Assembly: GCA_021846515.1 (NCBI GenBank)
Contig: JAJZWU010000022.1
Coordinates: forward strand, 1 to 35,457
Length of the DNA stretch: 35,457 bases
Direction of reading: 5' to 3'
DNA from: Actinomycetes bacterium
GTDB lineage: Bacteria; Actinomycetota; Acidimicrobiia; Acidimicrobiales; JAMCPL01
The position numbers and the translations under genes were made by a program. Below, in pieces: positions 1-6,579 of the stretch (its first letter is position 1; every line of letters starts with the position of its first letter). Under the pieces are notes generated by a model. That model was not told where the DNA came from. It saw only the letters and a list, made by a program, of their open reading frames with translations, and did not search any database.

Positions 1-18
1 AGGTCTGCTTCAATACCG

Positions 19-1443
19 ATGTTTGTTGGGTTGCTTATAGTAGATTTAATTGTACGCTCGGCAGTACTGTCACTGGTAATATCTTCTCGCTGGAGCCTGA
101 AGATATGGCTTAAGACGGCAGAGTTTGATCTGGTATCGCTGATTCCGTGTTTTATTGCTGCAGAACTTATCTATTCAGGTCAGGCAATATTGTATTCACC
201 TCTCTTCTGGGCAGGTATATTGGTTTCTGTATTGCTTGCAATAGCGCTGTCCCCTATGGCGTGGCGCATGCTTAAGGGAGGACATGCCTTGGACAATAAC
301 AGTTTGTTGTCACGGGGTACATCCTGGCATGATTTTGATGAAGGGGGAGGATTGATAACAGCCGTCAAGTCTGGGATCCGGTCAGGGTTTAATGTTCCCG
401 CGATAGCCCTGTACCTGATTGCACTCATCTTGTTGAGTACGGGCTCGGCGGCTGCCGGCAGTACGGGAGTATATCTTGGAGTGATAGTATCAGGTATACT
501 AAGTGTCTATGCGGCGCGTTACCTCTCTTCGAGGCATTCGGGAGTGGCCGTCAAGCGTCTGCTCGGCTTGACTCTGGTGGCAGTACTGGTGATTGTAGGC
601 CTGTATGTACCGATCAACTCTCCCCAGCCGTCCCACAGCCCATCTCGGCTGAGAGGCACGTTATTCCTAGTTGGAGGTATTGACACAAGTAGCGGCTACG
701 GGGCAATTTTTGATTTACGTCCTCAGTCGATTGGGTATAGTTGTTTGCAGGCCGTTTACTATTCCTATGCCGGTACCGGTAATGGCGCGGCTCAAGGTGA
801 TGCCAAGTGCCCTATTACATCCGGTAAGTATTACACGCAAAACCAGACGACACAGCCCATTGGACGGTCGGTCTATTACTTCAGGCAGGAGGTCGGTAGA
901 TTGCACTCTCCGGTTACGGTAGTTGCCCACTCCTCTGGGGCATGGATAGCCTGGGATGCTCTAAGTGGATGGAAGAATAGTCCCGTAAGAGAGCTTATTT
1001 TATTGGCCCCGGTATCTCATTCCATAGGCTATGTAACAGGTCAGTCGGGGTCCGGTATAGTGGGATCACTCGGATTGAGGACTATTACCCGATTTGGCCG
1101 ATCCATTAAGTTTGGTACGGTGCGGTCGCGTGACCATCTCCTTGTACCCATGGAGGCCAGGGGTCAGGCACAGCGATTATTCAGTACGGCACTCCCGAAT
1201 GATATTAAAGTATTTGCAATCGAATCATCATATGATCTGGCTACGTTCGGTAAGGTGGCTGCTCCTCGTGCAGTCCAGGGCTGTCCATTGCTTCTCTCTC
1301 ATACCGAGATGGCTTACTCCCCGGTGGTGATGTACGAAGCCAGCCGTTTTCTTCATGGCAGCTATCATGATGTGAATTGCCCAGCGATAGACAGATGGCC
1401 GGAAGCCGTTGCTGCGGGGTGGCGCCTGCCGCAAGGGTCATGA
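19..1443 (+). CDS. Membrane-anchored alpha/beta-hydrolase-like protein (5' end may lie outside window)
   Basis: The N-terminal 200 residues carry about six hydrophobic segments (near 1-22, 36-54, 62-82, 125-146, 150-168 and 180-198). The rest is a soluble domain with an A-H-S-S-G turn at residues 303-307, preceded by a V-T-V-V strand, which resembles the nucleophile elbow of alpha/beta hydrolases (Ser305 the likely nucleophile). Later segments such as V-R-E-L-I-L-L-A-P fit the strand after the elbow in lipase-like folds. I infer a membrane protein with a hydrolase domain; substrate unknown. The reading frame is open to base 1 and there is no convincing ribosome binding site before the ATG at 19, so the true start may be upstream of the window. 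The acid and His of a catalytic triad are not obvious, so catalysis is unproven. Confidence 0.65.
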   Translation: MFVGLLIVDLIVRSAVLSLVISSRWSLKIWLKTAEFDLVSLIPCFIAAELIYSGQAILYSPLFWAGILVSVLLAIALSPMAWRMLKGGHALDNNSLLSRGTSWHDFDEGGGLITAVKSGIRSGFNVPAIALYLIALILLSTGSAAAGSTGVYLGVIVSGILSVYAARYLSSRHSGVAVKRLLGLTLVAVLVIVGLYVPINSPQPSHSPSRLRGTLFLVGGIDTSSGYGAIFDLRPQSIGYSCLQAVYYSYAGTGNGAAQGDAKCPITSGKYYTQNQTTQPIGRSVYYFRQEVGRLHSPVTVVAHSSGAWIAWDALSGWKNSPVRELILLAPVSHSIGYVTGQSGSGIVGSLGLRTITRFGRSIKFGTVRSRDHLLVPMEARGQAQRLFSTALPNDIKVFAIESSYDLATFGKVAAPRAVQGCPLLLSHTEMAYSPVVMYEASRFLHGSYHDVNCPAIDRWPEAVAAGWRLPQGS

Positions 1444-1462
1444 CGGCAGGGCATCAAATTAT

Positions 1463-1750
1463 TTAGAGATAGGTGTTTACATTGTACTGGTTGGCATCGG
1501 CCAGCAGTGCGTCTAATGCAACGTTTTGCGATTTTATGCCAAATGCGCCACCGTCTACCTGCATTATCCAGGAGGGTGGTTGTAGGGGATTAGATGTAGT
1601 AGATTGTGGTAGAACCGACGAGTACTGCGCTGAATCTACCGAGAGCGCCAATCCAGGTTGTTGTGCCGGTGATCCTGTATCAAGCAGGGAGGCGGCGGTC
1701 TGAAGATTCAATTGATTTGGGGTCAATGGATTTATAGCACTAGCACTCAC
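1463..1750 (-). CDS. Small hypothetical protein divergent from flgC
   Basis: A 95-residue frame starting at GTG 1750, with a purine-rich AAGGGG stretch (1753-1758) only 2 nt from the start, a tight but possible ribosome binding site. The product has no signal peptide or membrane segment and is rich in Ser, Gln, Asn, Ala and Pro; I recognise no domain. It diverges from the flagellar rod gene at 1839 and shares its 88-nt intergenic region, so a motility-related role is conceivable, but only by position. An opposite-strand frame covers nearly the same bases and has a poorer start. It could be spurious. Confidence 0.45.
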   Translation of the reverse strand: MSASAINPLTPNQLNLQTAASLLDTGSPAQQPGLALSVDSAQYSSVLPQSTTSNPLQPPSWIMQVDGGAFGIKSQNVALDALLADANQYNVNTYL

Positions 1751-1773
1751 GTCCCCTTATATCGGTCAAACTC

Positions 1774-1817
1774 AGCTAAAACTTTAGCATTGGACGCAAA
1801 AATTAAAGTTTTGAGCT
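1774..1817. repeat. Inverted repeat in divergent intergenic region
   Basis: AAAACTTTA (1778-1786) and TAAAGTTTT (1804-1812) are perfect 9-bp complements 17 nt apart. The flanking AGCT at 1774-1777 and 1814-1817 extends the stem to 13 pairs with one bulged G. It lies between the divergent starts at 1750 and 1839 and abuts a TATTAT box (1817-1822) that could serve flgC. It could be an operator for both genes or an RNA hairpin. Confidence 0.5.
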
Positions 1818-1838
1818 ATTATGCCGACAAGATAAAGT

Positions 1839-2246
1839 ATGAGTATGGGAGCAATATTGGCCGCGGGCTCGGGCATCAACGCAATGTCGACCTGGCTGGA
1901 CACGGCTGCCGGGAATATAGCCAATTCAAATGACGCAGTTCCAGGGGGGCAGCCTACCTACAGGACGCAGGAGCCGGTGTTGGCTACCATACCTGCCGCT
2001 CCGGGTGGTGCTACGCAGGGAAGGGGAGTGGCAGTTGCCGGGATAGCTCTGGGTAGTTCTACCGGTATAACCGCATATGAACCCGGCAACCCTATAGCCA
2101 ATACGCAGGGCATGGTCAGCTATCCATCGGTAAGTCTTGGCGGGCAGATGGTGGACATGCTCTCTTCCCAGGTTGGCTATCAGGCAAATGTAAATGTGGT
2201 AAAAAGCGCATACGCAGCCTACCAGTCGCTTCTATCTATCCCCTGA
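1839..2246 (+). CDS. flgC: Flagellar basal-body rod protein FlgC
   Basis: 135 residues, the normal FlgC length. The N-terminus has the flagellar rod/hook signature (I-N-A-M-S-T-W-L-D-T-A-A, then N-I-A-N-S) and the C-terminus has the matching helix (Q-V-G-Y-Q-A-N-V-N-V-V-K, ending in Y-Q-S-L-L). These two ends pair as a coiled coil in the proximal rod that carries torque through the periplasmic space. The middle is Gly/Pro-rich and variable, as usual. FlgC is normally encoded with flgB and fliE; neither flanks it here, so it is an orphan in this window. The ATG at 1839 has no strong ribosome binding site; a second ATG follows two codons later. Other axial family members are possible, but the short length and ends favour FlgC. 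Confidence 0.85.
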   Translation: MSMGAILAAGSGINAMSTWLDTAAGNIANSNDAVPGGQPTYRTQEPVLATIPAAPGGATQGRGVAVAGIALGSSTGITAYEPGNPIANTQGMVSYPSVSLGGQMVDMLSSQVGYQANVNVVKSAYAAYQSLLSIP

Positions 2247-2444
2247 CTTGTATCGTCTGCGAAGTGGCCTGCTTTCAGCCTGCCGTGAGTATCCATCGAG
2301 TCTTTATCCCTGCTTGACCTTAGGCGGTTATTTTGGGTAGAAGCAGGCATGCATAAGTTGACCGGCTAGAAACCCTTGTTAGCCGCTCCGCCTACCTCGC
2401 CTACCTAAATAGCTGATTTTTGAGCAAGAAACTGGCTGCAATTA

Positions 2445-2498
2445 TGCCTTACCAAGGCAAGTAAATTTTATGCAATTTATTATGCTATAATTATTACC
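2445..2498 (+). promoter_or_regulatory. mazEF promoter with candidate operator
   Basis: An extended -10 (TG-C-TATAAT; hexamer 2486-2491) ends exactly 7 nt before the antitoxin ATG at 2499, so transcription should begin at or next to the start codon. A palindrome TGCCTT-ACC-AAGGCA at 2445-2459 lies just upstream of the -35 zone and is a natural candidate for autorepression by the antitoxin. No ribosome binding site fits between box and ATG. Confidence 0.6.
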
Positions 2499-2780
2499 AT
2501 GACACGTGTGCGAATATCTACTACTGTTGATGGGGAGCGTTTGGAGGCATGCCGTCGCTTGGCCGGTGGCAGGGACGCCAGGCTCATTGACAGGGCGCTT
2601 GCTTTACTGCTAGATACCCTTGAAGCAGATCGGGAACAAGCGGCACTTGAGGCTATGCCTTATCACGATGACCCCGACCTGTCATGGGAGGCTCCGTCGG
2701 GTCCAGTGCTGCCGTACAGCGGTGAAGTGCCTGTAGACGTGAAGAGGTTGGCCGCTGCTCGCCGTCGGCATGCGCGGTGA
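2499..2780 (+). CDS. MazE-like ribbon-helix-helix antitoxin
   Basis: 93 residues. The N-terminal 45 residues (R-V-R-I-S-T-T-V-D strand followed by two helices ending L-A-L-L-L-D-T-L) fit a ribbon-helix-helix DNA-binding fold. The C-terminal half is acidic, Pro-rich and probably disordered, as in antitoxins that wrap their toxin. It overlaps the downstream toxin by 4 nt (GTGA), which implies translational coupling. The expected role is to neutralise the MazF-like RNase and repress the operon. The ATG follows directly on a near-consensus -10 box, indicating a leaderless message. The family assignment rests mostly on the partner. Confidence 0.8.
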   Translation: MTRVRISTTVDGERLEACRRLAGGRDARLIDRALALLLDTLEADREQAALEAMPYHDDPDLSWEAPSGPVLPYSGEVPVDVKRLAAARRRHAR

Positions 2781-3100
2781 GCGGAACTCTCGCCCACGGA
2801 CAGGTTTGGTGGGCAGACATAGACAAGATTCGGCCTGTTGTGATAATGACGCGCGGGCGTGTGGCACCACGCCTTCAGCGGGTACTGGTAGCACCAATCA
2901 CCACGATAGTCAGGGGGTTGGCAACCGAAGTTAGCTTGGGGCCTGCCGAGGGTGTTTGTGACGGCAGCGTTGCCAACCTCGATAACATCCAGCTTGTTCC
3001 AGTAAGCGTGCTGCTTCGACAGGCAGGCGAGGTATCGCTTTCCCGTTGGGGAGAATTCTGCCGAGCCATGGCGAGCGTCATGTCCTGCACCGGGTGGTAA
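2777..3100 (+). CDS. MazF/PemK-family mRNA interferase toxin
   Basis: 107 residues with the family opening G-Q-V-W-W-A-D, then R-P-V-V-I-M-T-R, the core V-L-V-A-P-I-T-T-I and the segment D-G-S-V-A-N-L-D-N-I-Q. MazF toxins are SH3-barrel endoribonucleases that cut RNA at short sequences and halt translation. The loop between the Trp-Ala-Asp and Arg-Pro strands is very short compared with classical MazF (no G-S-E-Q type segment), a feature of the shorter actinobacterial members. Start is GTG at 2777, overlapping the antitoxin stop. Confidence 0.85.
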   Translation: MSGTLAHGQVWWADIDKIRPVVIMTRGRVAPRLQRVLVAPITTIVRGLATEVSLGPAEGVCDGSVANLDNIQLVPVSVLLRQAGEVSLSRWGEFCRAMASVMSCTGW

Positions 3101-3184
3101 TAGGTAGCAGGCCTGCTTTCAGTGCCAGATGGCCTCGACCGGTCGTGGTGTCCAGGTCGTTTGCTGGTTGTCGATCGTGTGTAG

Positions 3185-3994
3185 CTACATTATGTGTACG
3201 CCAATAGCCGTCATTGCAACTAAGATCAGGCCAGCAATAGATTGTAAAAGCCCTACCTGTTTGGCGCTTTGTACGGGGCGGCGCATTGCCACTAGGTTCC
3301 ATGTTCCCAGGATTACTAATGCTATGACACCGAGCCATGGAATACAACCAAGCGCCCATCCGACCAGTGATACTACTACGGCTACCGGCTGCAGGATGTC
3401 GGCTACTATTCGATTGTCTGATTGGTTTTTCATTCTGCGAACCTGGGTTCTTGCAAACGGTACGGATGCTATTGCTCGCGCCCCCAATATTACCCATAGG
3501 CCAAGAGCTATTTGGGTTACTTCGCCGCCACTAATAGCGATAGAGGCTGCAACTGCTCCCATGCCAAATGCCCCGCTCATTTCCGGTATTAGCCTGCGAC
3601 CCCTGCTGCGTATGTCATAGGATAGTTCAATAATGAAGAATGGGACGGCACCTACAATAGGTGCCCACCAGTCACCGTGAGCGTACAATATGGCGATCGA
3701 TATCATGACCGCCAAGAGTGCCAGTTCAGCTCCGGCTATCCTCTCGGCAAGTACGGATCGTTCCAGCCTACGATGTCGCCTACGATCCACCAAGGCTAAT
3801 TTAAGCGGTGTGCGAGCCAAGAATGCAATTACTGCGGCAACTCCTATCACGACTCCTGCTACACTTGGTCGAACCAGTAGACCGAGCAGTATTGCTTCAC
3901 CGGTTAATCCCCAGCCACCATGCTCGACAGGGATGGCGACACTTTGCCATATTGGTCGTGTCTTACTTCCAGCCTGCCTGCTTTCTTCTACCAT
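3185..3994 (-). CDS. YwiC-like family integral membrane protein
   Basis: 269 residues with about eight hydrophobic segments. Near the N-terminus is E-H-G-G-W-G at about 24-29, matching the conserved H-G-x-W motif of the YwiC-like family, followed by a hydrophobic helix. A basic loop R-R-R-H-R-R lies near 71-76. The biochemical function of the family is not established; members are polytopic membrane proteins of unknown activity. Start is ATG 3994, without a clear ribosome binding site. It converges with mazF and is co-oriented with vapBC upstream of it, but a promoter before 3994 is not convincing. Confidence 0.75.
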   Translation of the reverse strand: MVEESRQAGSKTRPIWQSVAIPVEHGGWGLTGEAILLGLLVRPSVAGVVIGVAAVIAFLARTPLKLALVDRRRHRRLERSVLAERIAGAELALLAVMISIAILYAHGDWWAPIVGAVPFFIIELSYDIRSRGRRLIPEMSGAFGMGAVAASIAISGGEVTQIALGLWVILGARAIASVPFARTQVRRMKNQSDNRIVADILQPVAVVVSLVGWALGCIPWLGVIALVILGTWNLVAMRRPVQSAKQVGLLQSIAGLILVAMTAIGVHIM

Positions 3995-4031
3995 ATAGTA
4001 GAATTTAATACCTGCTGATCAATATTGCAAA

Positions 4032-4469
4032 CTACGTAAGCAGCGGATTTGTTATTGTTACAACACCAGGGAAGCGGCTGAAGTCGCGATCCGCGGTCCA
4101 GAGCGTTGTCGTACCATGCACCTGACAGAGTGCCATTATTCTCGCATCGTGTACGAGGGGGCCGACCAGACGACTGGCCTGTATAAGGTGGCACAGCTTT
4201 TTCCAGTAGCTCGCAGTTTCAGACAGCATAACAAGGCTTGGTGATTCCATCCATGCTTCCACCTGGTTAATGGCCTCATCTGGCGTGCTTGGCGGATCGA
4301 AAATTCTTGGATGCGTAACAATTGCTATAAACTCATGTATGCATGGCCAGGGGATAGCCCAATTATTGGGACTCTCGGCCAGCTGGCGGAGTGTTTGGGC
4401 GGCAGCGTTGTGCATTTCGGTATCGCTACGGTGAGCATATACAAGAATGTTTGTGTCGACAGCGATCAC
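4032..4469 (-). CDS. VapC-type PIN-domain ribonuclease toxin
   Basis: 145 residues from the GTG at 4469, which overlaps the antitoxin stop by 4 nt (GTGA); a longer reading from 4511 would run deep into the antitoxin and is unlikely. It begins with I-A-V-D-T-N, the PIN signature, and has the expected acidic set: Asp5, Glu46 (I-H-E-F), Asp108 (V-H-D-A) and Asp127/Asp129 (T-A-D-R-D-F). PIN toxins of this type are Mg-dependent RNases that cleave tRNA or rRNA; the exact target cannot be read from sequence. It is the second toxin gene within 2 kb. Confidence 0.9.
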   Translation of the reverse strand: MIAVDTNILVYAHRSDTEMHNAAAQTLRQLAESPNNWAIPWPCIHEFIAIVTHPRIFDPPSTPDEAINQVEAWMESPSLVMLSETASYWKKLCHLIQASRLVGPLVHDARIMALCQVHGTTTLWTADRDFSRFPGVVTITNPLLT

Positions 4470-4717
4470 TCGCCTTGGCCTTCGTATATGGCAGCTCGAA
4501 TAGTTTCCCAACTCCGACCCGCAAAATCCAGACGAATGCCCCTACCACCCACGCTTGCATCTCTCATGTGGTACGGTTGAATATTTTTTTGTCTTCGTTG
4601 GTTCAACTCGTTTCTGAGCCCAGCTTCTATCAGCTGTCGTAGAGTGCTGTGTTCTTCTGATGCCAACCGCTTTGCGTCGTTAAGAAGTTCGTCATTTATC
4701 TCTACTGTTGTTTTCAT
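4466..4717 (-). CDS. VapB-type antitoxin
   Basis: 83 residues opening M-K-T-T-V-E-I-N-D-E-L-L, the beta strand and first helix of the VapB ribbon-helix-helix family, followed by the second helix T-L-R-Q-L-I-E-A-G-L. The tail contains G-R-G-I-R and R-S-W-E-T-I-R-A-A-I-Y-E-G, typical for antitoxins that block the PIN active site. It is expected to bind VapC and repress the operon. The ATG lies 7 nt after a perfect TATAAT, so the message is probably leaderless, and an inverted repeat surrounds the promoter. Confidence 0.9.
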   Translation of the reverse strand: MKTTVEINDELLNDAKRLASEEHSTLRQLIEAGLRNELNQRRQKNIQPYHMRDASVGGRGIRLDFAGRSWETIRAAIYEGQGE

Positions 4718-4752
4718 ATGGGTAATTATATCATAGATCCCATATACCCATA
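4717..4752 (-). promoter_or_regulatory. vapBC promoter with inverted-repeat operator
   Basis: On the minus strand an extended -10 (TG-A-TATAAT; hexamer 4730-4725) is followed by 7 nt and the vapB ATG. TATGGGTA (4717-4724) and TACCCATA (4745-4752) are perfect 8-bp complements 20 nt apart and bracket the -10; the inner arm includes part of the start codon. A further CCCATAT sits at 4739-4745. This fits an operator for VapB or the VapBC complex. Confidence 0.6.
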
Positions 4753-4842
4753 CACCTATATAAATATGTCAATACTAGTCGGATAGCAGCTTTCGCGGAC
4801 AGTGAGTACTTGAGCTAATATGTTTTTATCGCAAAATCAGAG

Positions 4843-6579
4843 TTGGATCAAAAACAATATGTACTTGCCATAGACCTCGGGACGGGAGGGCCTAAGGTGG
4901 CCATCCTGTCGTCTTCGGGCGCAATTGTTGCAGTTGCACACAGGGCGATAGAGACTGCATTTATTGCCGGTGGAGGGGCAGAGCAGGATCCCGGGCAGTG
5001 GTGGATGGCAATCTCCGCAGCGACCCGGGAAGTCATGGATGTATCCAATATCGCCCCCTCCAATATTGCAGCTATTGGCTGTACCGCACAATGGTCTGGG
5101 ACTGTTGCGGTGGATTATAGGGGTACCCCGCTACGCCCTGCCATTATATGGATGGATTCGCGGGGCGCAAATGATATAGAGCGCCAGATTGGTGGATTTC
5201 CGGAGATAATGGGATACCAGACATCCAAGATTCTAAGCTGGATAAGGTTGGCCGGGGGTGCTCCCGGTAGGTCAGGCAAGGACCCGATTGCACACATATT
5301 GTGGGTCAAGAACAATGAGCCGGAGTTGTACGAGGCAACTTACAAATTCCTGGAACCTGTCGATTGGATCGGGATGAAACTTACCGGACTTGCACGGGCA
5401 TCGTATGACTCTATCTGCCTGCATTGGGTAACCGACAACCGTGATATACACAATGTCAAATACAGTAAGAGGCTGCTGGATATTGCAGGAATCAACCCTG
5501 CCAAACTCCCAGAGTTGGTTGCCACGGGATCAATCATGGGTTACCTGGGTGATCAGGCAGCCTCCGATATGGGGCTTCCTGTGGGAGTGCCTGTTGTAGC
5601 GGGATCGGGAGACGTGCATTCTGCTGTAATCGGATCCGGAGCGGTAGATGACTTTGATATGCACCTCTATATTGGAACCTCTTCGTGGATATCCTGCCAC
5701 GTGCCATTCAAAAAGACCAGCGTATTGCATAATATTGCCTCTATACCTTCTGCAATGCCGGGTCGCTACCTAGTGGCCGATGAGCACGAGACGGCTGGGG
5801 CGTGCCTGGATTTTGCTATTTTTACGCTGCTTGCCGGCATAGAGGGTAGCGATACGGGAAACGTTGTTACCGGTAACCCTACAGTTGCTGAAGCCCTTAC
5901 AGTTACAGGGGCAGATCCAGGCAATGCACAAGGCATAGACTCGTCCGGTATAGAGGAACCCGGCACAATGAAACCCGGGACACCTGCCACAAGGGCGCCA
6001 ACGTATTCCAGAACCGAAGAACGTACTCCAAGTGCTCTGTATACGGCCATGGAGCGGGCGGCATCGGCGGCTCCTCCCGGGTCGGGAGGCGTGATATTTA
6101 CGCCGTGGCTGAACGGTGAACGCTCACCCGTTGACGACCACACGCTTAGGGCAGGATTGCACAACCTATCCTTATCCACCTCTCAGAACGAGCTGATCCG
6201 TTCGATATATGAGGGTGTCGCATTCAATTCCAAGTGGCTTCTGGATGCAGTAGAGTCGTTTACAGGACGCAGGTGCAAAAGGCTGGCATTTATCGGAGGC
6301 GGCGCCCAATCGGCATTTTGGGCACGTATTCATGCTGATGTACTACAACGCGATATAATACCTGTAAGTGATCCTGTATTGGCAAATGTCCGTGGCGCAG
6401 GATTGTTGGCATGGTTGGCCATAGACAGGATACAACCTGGTGATATACATGATATGGTGTCAACAGGTACCAGAGTGATACCCGATCCAGACCTTGCGCC
6501 TATTTATGAATCTCGCTATAGGAGCTATATTGAGATTTACAGGAAGAACCACGGTATTTACAGGAGGCTAAATGCTTGA
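4843..6579 (+). CDS. FGGY-family carbohydrate kinase (xylulokinase-like)
   Basis: 578 residues. It opens with L-A-I-D-L-G-T-G-G-P-K (phosphate-binding loop of the sugar kinase fold), then E-Q-D-P-G-Q-W-W, I-I-W-M-D-S-R-G, G-S-G-D-V-H-S-A and, in the C-terminal half, L-N-G-E-R-S-P and F-I-G-G-G-A-Q-S, all FGGY landmarks. These kinases transfer phosphate from ATP to a primary hydroxyl of a sugar or polyol; the substrate here is unknown. Residues about 332-395 form a Gly/Pro/Thr-rich insertion that makes it longer than the usual near-500. The only reasonable start is TTG 4843, with a poor ribosome binding site. It overlaps the downstream lyase gene by 8 nt. Confidence 0.85.
   Translation: MDQKQYVLAIDLGTGGPKVAILSSSGAIVAVAHRAIETAFIAGGGAEQDPGQWWMAISAATREVMDVSNIAPSNIAAIGCTAQWSGTVAVDYRGTPLRPAIIWMDSRGANDIERQIGGFPEIMGYQTSKILSWIRLAGGAPGRSGKDPIAHILWVKNNEPELYEATYKFLEPVDWIGMKLTGLARASYDSICLHWVTDNRDIHNVKYSKRLLDIAGINPAKLPELVATGSIMGYLGDQAASDMGLPVGVPVVAGSGDVHSAVIGSGAVDDFDMHLYIGTSSWISCHVPFKKTSVLHNIASIPSAMPGRYLVADEHETAGACLDFAIFTLLAGIEGSDTGNVVTGNPTVAEALTVTGADPGNAQGIDSSGIEEPGTMKPGTPATRAPTYSRTEERTPSALYTAMERAASAAPPGSGGVIFTPWLNGERSPVDDHTLRAGLHNLSLSTSQNELIRSIYEGVAFNSKWLLDAVESFTGRRCKRLAFIGGGAQSAFWARIHADVLQRDIIPVSDPVLANVRGAGLLAWLAIDRIQPGDIHDMVSTGTRVIPDPDLAPIYESRYRSYIEIYRKNHGIYRRLNA

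Noticed and set aside
3129-3620. 163-codon plus-strand frame opposite the YwiC-like gene
   Set aside because: Antisense shadow: the minus-strand product has family motifs and coherent membrane helices; this one does not.
4470-4511. Longer VapC start inside the antitoxin gene
   Set aside because: The GTG at 4469 gives the standard PIN opening and a classic 4-nt overlap.
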